NCBI GenBank assembly: GCA_004556545.1
Contig: SFGO01000047.1
Span: forward strand, 1-19,240
DNA length: 19,240 bases
Reading direction: 5' to 3'
Source of the DNA: Clostridiales bacterium
GTDB taxonomy: Bacteria; Bacillota; Clostridia; Christensenellales; Aristaeellaceae
In this document: positions 1-6,520 of the stretch, piece by piece
Layout: each line of letters starts with the position of its first letter
Position numbering within the stretch: the first letter of the stretch is position 1
The notes under the pieces: generated by a model
The model's input: the letters and a program-made list of their open reading frames with translations, nothing else
What the model was told of the DNA's origin: nothing
The model's database searches: none
Translations under genes and position numbers: made by a program

Positions 1-13
1 CATACCGCCTTTT
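1..13 (-). promoter_or_regulatory. Possible ribosome binding site and start codon of a leftward gene leaving the window
   Basis: Read on the minus strand, bases 13 to 1 give AAAAGGCGGT followed by ATG. The same arrangement occurs at 15287-15274, just before the first permease gene. A leftward gene may therefore begin at or just beyond the left edge. No coding sequence is visible, so its identity is unknown. A small inverted repeat (CAGCC-N4-GGCTG, about 23-36) lies in its presumed leader. Confidence 0.3.
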
Positions 14-81
14 CTTGTTATCCAGCCCTCTGGCTGTATCGGTTGAGCAAAAGTCAGCGTGGGATTATTGATGTGGTATCT

Positions 82-207
82 TTATCTAAGTGAACCCCCC
101 TGCTCCCATTTGGAGATGGTCTGCCGCACGACGTTCAGCCGGGCGGCAAGCTCTTCCTGCGAAAGTCCTTTTGTTTTTCGAAAGGCTTTGATATTTTCAC
201 TCAGCAT
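82..207 (-). pseudogene. Truncated XRE-family HTH regulator fragment (41 codons)
   Basis: The reading frame starts at ATG 207 behind an AAGGA ribosome binding site and encodes a typical XRE/Cro-type helix-turn-helix. The visible landmarks are KGLSQEELAARLNV, then RQTISKWEQG. Family members continue for at least another 20-30 residues, usually with a C-terminal dimerisation or membrane domain. Here the frame stops four residues after KWEQG, next to a run of six C on the plus strand (96-101). Dropping one base of that run opens only about 15 more codons without family resemblance, so a simple one-base frameshift does not restore the protein. I read it as a gene remnant cut by a deletion or rearrangement. 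A functional micro-protein with only the DNA-binding domain cannot be excluded, because its promoter looks intact. Confidence 0.6.
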
Positions 208-263
208 TGGGCATTCCTTCTTTCTTTTCTTTCCCGTTCTTTTTGTTTTTTGGGAAAGAAATT

Positions 264-318
264 CGTTCCCGGAAACGCTCTTTATTGTACGGAAAACGGT
301 CCGTTGCGGCAAGCAACG
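264..318. promoter_or_regulatory. Two palindromes in the divergent promoter region (candidate operators)
   Basis: CGTTCCCGGAAACG at 264-277 is a 14-bp near-perfect palindrome lying just at the predicted start point of the leftward promoter. CGTTGC-GGCAA-GCAACG at 302-318 has perfect 6-bp arms and overlaps the leftward -35 box. Their positions suit repressor sites for the XRE fragment's parent or for the regulator at 425, but nothing in the sequence assigns them to a protein. Confidence 0.35.
284..312 (-). promoter_or_regulatory. Leftward promoter of the XRE fragment
   Basis: On the minus strand, TTGCCG (312-307) and TACAAT (289-284) are separated by 17 bp. Both boxes are close to the housekeeping consensus, and the spacing is ideal. 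The predicted transcript would start near 277 and give a leader of about 70 nt before ATG 207. Confidence 0.5.
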
Positions 319-358
319 CAAAGCAACATGCCTTCTCAAAGCGGCTTGAATGCCTTTA

Positions 359-388
359 TTGACCGCCTTTTCCCAAATGTGCTATCAT
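359..388 (+). promoter_or_regulatory. Rightward promoter of the sensor-domain regulator
   Basis: TTGACC (359-364) and TATCAT (383-388) are separated by 18 bp. The expected start point, near 395, lies 30 bp before the ATG at 425. The promoter sits inside the longest possible open frame from 350, which supports the downstream start. Confidence 0.55.
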
Positions 389-424
389 AACGGAAGAAAA
401 ACACTGTCCAAGGAGGCTGCCGTC

Positions 425-1552
425 ATGCGCATTCCCGTTCTGGTGGAGCCGGACTACCGGAATTCCCTTTGGGCCCGGCAGACGTTGGAGGGCATTGCCC
501 GGGAAGCTGCCCGAAAAAAATATGAGCCGGTGCTGCTGGACGCGGCGCAGGAGGAGCAGATCGACTGGGACGGGCTCTTCGACCGCGAGCGCCGTCTGGT
601 GATGCTGATGGGCACTTCCATGAGCTGGGTTCCGGCGGCGCAGGCGCGGCTGGGCGCGCTGGGCATTTCCTGCGTGCTCATCAGCGTCAATCCCTCGCAG
701 GGGGCTCCGGCAGAGGGCACGGTATCCATGAATCACGCGGAAGCGACCCGGACGCTGCTGAAATACCTTCAGGACTGCGGACGGGGAAAGACGGCCTTCT
801 TTGCCCTGAACCCCAATTCGGCGGCAGACCTGACCAAGCAGGAGACCTTTGCCACGTGGAGCCGCTGCTTTCCTGCGGCGTCGGAGCCGAACGTGTTCTG
901 GAACCGCGGTTCCCTTACGGAGTGCTACACGGACTTCGCGCCCCATATCCGCCGGTTTGATTCCGTGATCTGCGCCAACGACATTGCGGCGGCGGCGCTT
1001 TTGAAACAGCTGAAAAAGGACGGCGTCGCCGTCCCGGAGGATTTATATTTGCTCAGCTATGGCGATTCCTCGCTGGCCCGGGCCGTGCATCCGGCGATTA
1101 CCAGCGCGTCGCTGAACCACGACGAGCTGGGGCGGCGGGCGGTGAGCCTGTACGCCTTTCTGGCCCGGCAGGAGCCGACGGCCAGCGTGGCGGTGCAGGT
1201 ACACTGCCGCGTAGCGGTTCGGGAATCCACGGAAAATCGGCCGCTGCGGCCTGCGGGGGAAGGGCTTTCCACGCCGCTTCGGGAAGCGGTGGACTTTTAC
1301 GGCGACAGCGAGACCCTGCGGCTGATGGCGCTGGAAACGCTGCTGGATCGTTGCGATTCGACCGACCGGCAGCTATTTTTCGGCCTGCTTCAGGGCGAAA
1401 AGCCGGAGGTGCTTCAGCAGAAGCTATTTTTATCTTCCTCGGCGCTTCGCCACCGGGAAAAGAACCTGATGCTCTGGGCAGGCTGCGCCGCCCGGGAGGA
1501 ATGGCAGGCCTTTCGCGCCTTCTGCCGCACCCTGCCGCTCACGGACGAATAA
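425..1552 (+). CDS. LacI-type sugar-sensor regulator with C-terminal LuxR-like HTH
   Basis: The product has 375 residues, starting at ATG 425 behind AAGGAGG with 8-bp spacing. An upstream in-frame ATG at 350 lies before the promoter and is rejected. Residues 1-275 look like the periplasmic-binding-protein fold of LacI/GalR regulators. The clearest part is ICANDIAAAALLKQL followed by VPEDLYLLSYGDSSLARA and HDELGRRAV (about 182-240). The usual N-terminal LacI HTH is absent; the protein starts directly on the first sensor strand. Residues 312-371 instead follow the pattern of a LuxR/GerE HTH: TDRQLFFGLLQG, then LFLSSSALRHREKNL, then AREEWQAFRAF. It is probably a cytoplasmic, ligand-responsive transcription factor. 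The target is unknown; the convergent DUF6259 operon or the lost leftward gene are candidates. The sensor assignment is firm; the HTH assignment is by pattern only. Confidence 0.75.
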   Translation: MRIPVLVEPDYRNSLWARQTLEGIAREAARKKYEPVLLDAAQEEQIDWDGLFDRERRLVMLMGTSMSWVPAAQARLGALGISCVLISVNPSQGAPAEGTVSMNHAEATRTLLKYLQDCGRGKTAFFALNPNSAADLTKQETFATWSRCFPAASEPNVFWNRGSLTECYTDFAPHIRRFDSVICANDIAAAALLKQLKKDGVAVPEDLYLLSYGDSSLARAVHPAITSASLNHDELGRRAVSLYAFLARQEPTASVAVQVHCRVAVRESTENRPLRPAGEGLSTPLREAVDFYGDSETLRLMALETLLDRCDSTDRQLFFGLLQGEKPEVLQQKLFLSSSALRHREKNLMLWAGCAAREEWQAFRAFCRTLPLTDE

Positions 1553-1707
1553 AAAGAGACGTTGGGGCCTATGCGGCCCCAAACCCCGCAGTTAAGGGCT
1601 AAAGCCCTTAACAATCCCACCATTGACCGCGCATTGCGCGGTCAAAAAGGGTTCAGGGCAAAGCCCTGACGAGGAGTTTGGGGGCGAAAAGCCCCCAACG
1701 TCTCTTT
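1553..1707. repeat. Multi-branched palindromic intergenic element, likely bidirectional terminator
   Basis: Outer arms AAAGAGACGTTGGGG (1553-1567) and CCCCAACGTCTCTTT (1693-1707) are exact 15-bp reverse complements. Between them are further hairpins: GGGGCC/GGCCCC (1564-1569 with 1575-1580), GTTAAGGGC/GCCCTTAAC (1591-1599 with 1604-1612), TTGACCGCGC/GCGCGGTCAA (1623-1632 with 1636-1645), TCAGGGC/GCCCTGA (1653-1659 with 1663-1669) and TTGGGGGC/GCCCCCAA (1678-1685 with 1691-1698). The element fills the gap between the stop codons of two convergent genes almost exactly. The right arm ends in CTCTTT on the plus strand, and the left arm gives a similar end on the other strand, so it can terminate both. 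Its compact inverted-repeat form also suits a REP-like or miniature mobile element. No protein is encoded. Confidence 0.8.
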
Positions 1708-1714
1708 ATACGTC

Positions 1715-3781
1715 TTACGCTTCGTCGATCACGGCGGCGGCGGCGCGCTCGGCGGGGACGACGATGGTCACGGCGCGTCCGGTCTGGCGGCTGCGGAGGG
1801 TCACGGCCTGATCCTCGCCGGTGGGATTCCACAGGCTGACGGCCAGACCGCCGCGGCAGCCTTCCCAACCCTTGACCAGTACGTTTTCGCTGTCCGAAAT
1901 AAAGCCGTCGCTGTCCACAAAGCGGCCCCGAAGCAGATAGTCGCCGTACTGCTCGTATAGGGCGGACAGCTCCTTCAGATAGGCGGCGTACCGGGGAATA
2001 TCCCGCAGAGAGCCGCAGCAGCGGTAGATGGTCATGTCAAAGCGCAGGCCGTAGAGGAAGCTGAACCCGGCCATGGCCTTGTAGTGCTCCTCGTCCTCGC
2101 CGCATTCCCGGTTGGTGGCCACCAGCTCGGGGAAGGTGTAGCGGTACATTTCCGGCATGAACAGATCGTTGCGCACGTCGGCGGCATGCCGGGCCGTCTC
2201 CGGGGAACGCAGACGCTCCGGCGGCTGGGTGTTGGCGCTGTGGGAAATATCCATGGACTGGCCGAAAATGTCCGTGTTGTGCTCCATGAGGATGATTTTG
2301 TCCTGCCCGAAGGTCTTGACGTATTCCCGCAGACCGGCATAATTGGCGGCCTTGCTTTCATGGGAATGGCTGGGCTTGGCGTGGGTGTGGCCCTCGGCGT
2401 AGCAGAAGTAGGGGTACCAGGAGCCGATGTCGTACAGCACGCCGTCCGCCCCCAGCTCCAGACAGGTTTTGGCGGATTCCTTCATCTTTTCCTGCCAGAT
2501 CGGCGCGCCGGGGCAGGCCAGATACATGGGCATGGCCGGATTGCCGATCTTCCGATAGGTGCCCTCGCCGCAGTAGGTTTCGGCAAAGGGAATATCCTCG
2601 CCCCAGATAGAGCGGATGGTGGCCTTGTCGCCGCCTTCCTTCTGATAGAAGTCGCTGTGATGGTCGATTAGGGCATAGCTGAGGAACATCAGCACCTTGC
2701 CGCCCTTTTGGTGAACGTATTCGATGCCTTCCCGCAGCAGTTTTTCACCGCCCATGCGCTCGTCTACCCGGAAGTCGGGCCAGAGCCGGGCAAAGCCGCC
2801 CGCTTCCCAGCCCAGCAGATACAGGGTCTTGAGCCCGCAGGCTTCCAGCTCGTCATACATGGTGGGAATGTCGGCGTAGCTCCAGTTCAGCTCGCAGTGG
2901 TGCTGCTTGAAGATCAGCCGCAGCCAGCCGGTCATGTCCCGGCTCCACTCGGGATTGACGGGCGGCACAAAGCCGCCTTTTTCCTCCATGAAGGCCCGGT
3001 ACAGCTTCGCGCCCGCGTGCCAGTCGCCCAGATGGGGATAGCAGTCGATGGGGGCCATGGTGAAGCGCTCGCCCGCGTCGATCATGGGGTAGCGGATGAA
3101 GCCGAAACGAAGCACGTTCAGCTTCGCGTCCCGCTCAATGTGCAGGCCCACGGTCTGATGGGTGGTGTCCTCGCTGGAACAGTACAGGCCTTCGCCGTCG
3201 GTATACCAGTCGTACCACTGCATGGAAGCCACATCCGATGGATACAGCGCGTCCATGTCGGTGTGATACTGGTCGTGGCGCTCATATTTGCGGAAACCGG
3301 CGAAGGTGCTCAGGTCGGCGTAGGCGGGACGGCGCACCCGGCGGCCCAGTCCGTTGGGCCATGCGATGAAATCATTGTCCGGCTCTCCGGCCAGCGTCCG
3401 CGCCCCGGAAACCGGGGTCAGCTGCAGCTCCATCAGCGTTACTTCCGGATCCCGGTTTTCCAGATCGGCCCAGACCTGCAGGCCCAGATCGTTCATCTGA
3501 AAATGAAGGTTCAGAGATGCGTTGATTTTCCGGCCCTCATCGCCGGTAAGCCCGTCATAGCAAAGGGTCAGGCTGTTTTCCCCGGCCTGGACGGAGAAGC
3601 GCTGCTCCTCCGCCCAGACGGGAACCTCTACCCGTTCCGTGTTCTTCACAGCGTAGATCAGCTTCCACACCGCGCCGGGGATGTGGATATACTCATGCCC
3701 GGTCTGGCGGTGATAGCAGCTGACGGAGCGGCCCCGGCTGTCCAGCCGGTAGATCATGGTTTTTCCCTGAAGCTCGTACAT
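1715..3781 (-). CDS. DUF6259-type glycoside-hydrolase-like protein
   Basis: This 688-residue protein starts at ATG 3781 behind GGAGGAAA; a second Met at residue 9 is less well placed. It has no signal peptide, so it should act in the cytoplasm. The first ~270 residues look like a beta-sandwich, and the middle (about 280-620) like a TIM barrel. Features typical of retaining glycosidases on alpha-galactosidase-like barrels are visible: GADGVLYDIGSW (candidate acid D451), KIILMEHNTDIFG (E500), and a histidine-rich loop GHTHAKPSHSHE (464-475). The C-terminal ~70 residues look like a small beta domain. Overall it resembles the uncharacterised DUF6259 family found in carbohydrate loci of gut bacteria. 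It is the last gene of the five-gene operon, 17 bp after the PMI-like gene, and ends at the palindromic element. Substrate unknown; the catalytic residues are guesses. Confidence 0.7.
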   Translation of the reverse strand: MYELQGKTMIYRLDSRGRSVSCYHRQTGHEYIHIPGAVWKLIYAVKNTERVEVPVWAEEQRFSVQAGENSLTLCYDGLTGDEGRKINASLNLHFQMNDLGLQVWADLENRDPEVTLMELQLTPVSGARTLAGEPDNDFIAWPNGLGRRVRRPAYADLSTFAGFRKYERHDQYHTDMDALYPSDVASMQWYDWYTDGEGLYCSSEDTTHQTVGLHIERDAKLNVLRFGFIRYPMIDAGERFTMAPIDCYPHLGDWHAGAKLYRAFMEEKGGFVPPVNPEWSRDMTGWLRLIFKQHHCELNWSYADIPTMYDELEACGLKTLYLLGWEAGGFARLWPDFRVDERMGGEKLLREGIEYVHQKGGKVLMFLSYALIDHHSDFYQKEGGDKATIRSIWGEDIPFAETYCGEGTYRKIGNPAMPMYLACPGAPIWQEKMKESAKTCLELGADGVLYDIGSWYPYFCYAEGHTHAKPSHSHESKAANYAGLREYVKTFGQDKIILMEHNTDIFGQSMDISHSANTQPPERLRSPETARHAADVRNDLFMPEMYRYTFPELVATNRECGEDEEHYKAMAGFSFLYGLRFDMTIYRCCGSLRDIPRYAAYLKELSALYEQYGDYLLRGRFVDSDGFISDSENVLVKGWEGCRGGLAVSLWNPTGEDQAVTLRSRQTGRAVTIVVPAERAAAAVIDEA

Positions 3782-3798
3782 GGATGATTTCCTCCGTC

Positions 3799-5595
3799 TT
3801 ACGGCTTGAGCATGGTCTTGTGAACCACCGCCACGCCGATGCCCTTGTTCACCACGCGGTACTTGCCGAAGGTGGCGGGCACCACAACGATGTCCAGCAT
3901 GTTCAGGTCAAAGTAACGGCTGGGATCCTCCACGGATTCCACACGCACCTTTTCGCCGTCCACCAGAGCCAGCACGTGGAAATCGTCTTTGGTGTCGTCC
4001 TCCATGGAGGTGGTGAACACCAGATTGCGCAGGGAGAAATACAGAAGGTCGTGCTCGCCGACTACCTTCTCGCACCAGTCTTCGCCCTGACGGACGATAC
4101 CGCCGTGGTTGACCAGATTGTCCTTTACGAATTCGGCGGTGCGCTCGGGGTGGATGACGTCGCGGCCCATCTTCAGGTGGATGGGGCGGGGCAGGCCGGT
4201 CTGGGGATCGATGCGCTGATAGTCGTACAGCTTGTAGGTGTAGGAACCCACGGTCAGGCTGCCGATCTCCAGAATGACCTGATTGCGGCCGGAGGCATGC
4301 ACCGTACCGGCGGGGATCATCACCTGCGTGCCGGGCACGGAGGGAACGGCGTTGATGTACTGGGTATAGTCGATCAGCTCGTGGGTCTCCTGCGCCTTTT
4401 CGGCGGCGGCGAAGAACTTTTCGCAGGAGTCCTCGTGCTTGAAGCCCAGATAGGTCTTCGCATCCTGCGCGGTAACGCAGACATAGTAGCTTTCATCCTG
4501 ACGGCCCAGCTCGGAATGGTTCTTCATCACGTATTCCGCGTCGGGGTGACACTGGATGGACATGTTGCCGTTGGCGTGATAGGTATCGTCATAGTTGAAG
4601 CGGATGGGGAAGTAGCCGCCGAAGGCGTCGTAGGCCCGTTTGCCCAGCAGCTTTTCGCCCATGGCCTGCACGAAGGTGTAGAAGGGCACTTCAAATTCGC
4701 TGCCGTCGAAGGTGGCCGCCAGAGAAACCTCCATGGGGATCATGTCGAATACCCAGGCGCAGTTCTTCATTTCCTTGGGCAGCTTGCGCAGCTTGTGGAC
4801 GTAGAAGCCGCCCCATACGCCTTCCAGATAGACCGGACGGCACCGCATGGGGGAACGGTTCAGCTCGTCGAACAGATCCAGCAGCGCGCCGTAGGGAAGC
4901 CACTGCATCTTCTGAGGATCGTCGGCGAAAATATAGCCGTCCAGCGCCTTTTCCCGGATCAGCTCCCAGCGCAGATCCAGCGCGGTCTCAAAGTCCACAT
5001 AGTAGTTGCGGCGCATCAGCTGGCTGAAGGGCCGGGAATGGGTGGAACCGTAGTTGATGGCCAGACCGGTCTTGTAGTTGATGGCCGTCTGCCGGGGGGA
5101 CAGATCCATCCAGATCTTCAGGTCATAGCAGCCGCGCAGCGCCTTGCACAGCGCGCCCATGCCGTACACCACCACGGGGCCCTCGGCCTTTTCCAGCTTT
5201 TCTTTGAGCGCCTGCACCTTGGCGGCGTTCTGCAGGCCCTCGTAGCCCTCCATGAAACGGCGGCCGTAGAGCAGCACAGGGTCGCGGTCCCGGTCGGTGG
5301 GCAGGTAGGGAGCCAGCTTCTCGTCCAGTTCCTTTTCGTCCATGGCCAGCGCAGTGGCGTCGATCAGCTCGGCGTTTTCCACAAATTCTTCCAGCTGACG
5401 GGCCAGAGCGCCGATTTCAGCGCCGGCATAGCAGTCGATGCCCACGCGGGTCTTGCCGGCCTTGATCTGCCGGGCAATTTCCTTGGCCACGGCCTGCGGG
5501 CCTTTCACCAGACCCTTTTTGACCGATTCCGGGGCGTTGATGGGGTTCACCGCATTGGGATCCGCATAGGGATAGGGATGAAACATGAAACTCAT
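3799..5595 (-). CDS. Class I mannose-6-phosphate isomerase-like protein with long N-terminal domain
   Basis: At 598 residues this is far longer than ordinary ManA (about 310-390). It starts at ATG 5595 behind AGGAGG with 8-bp spacing. The cupin half, residues ~255-595, carries the PMI landmarks: VWGGFYVHKLRKLP (260-273), the metal-binding SIQCHPDAEY (Q348, H350), DESYYV (E368) and IPAGTVHASG (H433), followed by LEIGS and YTYKLYDYQR. Known enzymes of the family interconvert mannose-6-phosphate and fructose-6-phosphate using zinc. Residues 1-240 form a separate alpha/beta domain with strands such as RVGIDCYAG and PVVVYGMGALC, loosely reminiscent of a nucleotide or sugar kinase fold but without a P-loop. 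The canonical ESWE-type motif before the metal site is replaced by CAWVFDMIP, so a different phosphosugar, or a regulatory role, is possible. It lies between the ROK kinase and the DUF6259 gene. Confidence 0.75.
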   Translation of the reverse strand: MSFMFHPYPYADPNAVNPINAPESVKKGLVKGPQAVAKEIARQIKAGKTRVGIDCYAGAEIGALARQLEEFVENAELIDATALAMDEKELDEKLAPYLPTDRDRDPVLLYGRRFMEGYEGLQNAAKVQALKEKLEKAEGPVVVYGMGALCKALRGCYDLKIWMDLSPRQTAINYKTGLAINYGSTHSRPFSQLMRRNYYVDFETALDLRWELIREKALDGYIFADDPQKMQWLPYGALLDLFDELNRSPMRCRPVYLEGVWGGFYVHKLRKLPKEMKNCAWVFDMIPMEVSLAATFDGSEFEVPFYTFVQAMGEKLLGKRAYDAFGGYFPIRFNYDDTYHANGNMSIQCHPDAEYVMKNHSELGRQDESYYVCVTAQDAKTYLGFKHEDSCEKFFAAAEKAQETHELIDYTQYINAVPSVPGTQVMIPAGTVHASGRNQVILEIGSLTVGSYTYKLYDYQRIDPQTGLPRPIHLKMGRDVIHPERTAEFVKDNLVNHGGIVRQGEDWCEKVVGEHDLLYFSLRNLVFTTSMEDDTKDDFHVLALVDGEKVRVESVEDPSRYFDLNMLDIVVVPATFGKYRVVNKGIGVAVVHKTMLKP

Positions 5596-5643
5596 GGAAT
5601 TTTCCTCCTAATGATGTGCTGTTATGGGAAAAGAGCGGGATGG

Positions 5644-6507
5644 TCAGAGCTGGATTTTGGGCAGCACGGCGGTGCATTCCTCCCGGGAATGCAGGGCGTA
5701 GTAGGCCGCGCCCCGCAGAGCGGCGTCGTCCAGGTGATGAGAAACCTCCCACGGGAAGGGAAGGTTCAGATGGAGCAGGTCGGCGGAGCGGGCGATCTGT
5801 CCGCCCAGCGCCAGCTTGTCTGGATGGAAGCGCCGGTCGATGATCCCCATCAGTTCGGACAGGGCTTCGCCGGTTTTCCGGAAGGACTGAAGGGCTTTTT
5901 CGTCGCCCTGACGGGCCAGCCCCGCAATGTCCTTGACGGACAGGGGCTGGCCGTAGGCGGCCTGAATGGCCCGGGTGGATACGTAATCCTCGGCGATCCC
6001 GTCCCGGAAGGGCGCGCACCACAGGGAAAGGGCCGGGGTCTGGCTTTCATCGATCAGAACCTTGCCGTCCTTCATCATGGTGTAGCCAAGGCCGGTGCCC
6101 AGCATCACGCAGCAGGGATCCTTCGCGTCCCGCAGCGTTCCGTCGGAGACTTCGCCCAGAATATAGGCGGTGGAATCGTGCAGGAAGCGCACGGGCAGCC
6201 CGGCCCGCTCAAAGGGCGGCAGGATGGAGCAGCCGAAGAGGGCCTGAAACTTGTGCTTCATCCGGAAAACGCCGTGGGTGTAGTCAAAGGGGCCGGGGAA
6301 ACAGGCGCAGGCTCCGGCCAGCGGCGCAGTCTCCCGCGCCCGGCGGATGACTTCCTCAAAAGCCTCGTAGACTTTCTCCGGCGATTCGTCCGCCCGGGCG
6401 GGCACTTCGCCCACGCTGCCGGGAAGCAGCGCGCCCTTTTCGTCGGCAACGCCGTATTTCAGAAAGCTGCCGCCTACATCCAGCACCAGAATATTGCCAG
6501 TCCTCAT
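5644..6507 (-). CDS. ROK-family sugar kinase
   Basis: The product is 287 residues from ATG 6507. A TTG at 6531 is also in frame but overlaps the upstream gene, and the TGAGG before ATG 6507 favours the shorter form. ROK hallmarks are the N-terminal phosphate loop LDVGGSFLKYGV (9-20), LHDSTAYILGE with catalytic D111, the GTGLGY motif (137-142), AEDYVSTRAI (172-181) and LGGQIA (234-239). The CxCGxxGC zinc site of classical ROK glucokinases and fructokinases is missing; only LWCAPFRDG remains there. ROK kinases phosphorylate free hexoses or amino sugars with ATP in the cytoplasm. Placement before a PMI-like gene recalls gmuE (fructokinase) and gmuF (PMI) of Bacillus subtilis, so a ketose substrate made by the operon's first enzyme is plausible but unproven. 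Spacing to the PMI-like gene is 48 bp. Confidence 0.82.
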   Translation of the reverse strand: MRTGNILVLDVGGSFLKYGVADEKGALLPGSVGEVPARADESPEKVYEAFEEVIRRARETAPLAGACACFPGPFDYTHGVFRMKHKFQALFGCSILPPFERAGLPVRFLHDSTAYILGEVSDGTLRDAKDPCCVMLGTGLGYTMMKDGKVLIDESQTPALSLWCAPFRDGIAEDYVSTRAIQAAYGQPLSVKDIAGLARQGDEKALQSFRKTGEALSELMGIIDRRFHPDKLALGGQIARSADLLHLNLPFPWEVSHHLDDAALRGAAYYALHSREECTAVLPKIQL

Positions 6508-6520
6508 GCAAATATCAACC

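Noticed and set aside
350..424. Longer N-terminus for the sensor-domain regulator
   Set aside because: The promoter boxes at 359-388 lie inside it and the good ribosome site precedes ATG 425; the extra residues do not form an HTH.
1553..1707. CRISPR or tRNA cluster suggested by repeated hairpins
   Set aside because: The stems differ in sequence, there are no regular spacers, and no cloverleaf or T-loop is present.
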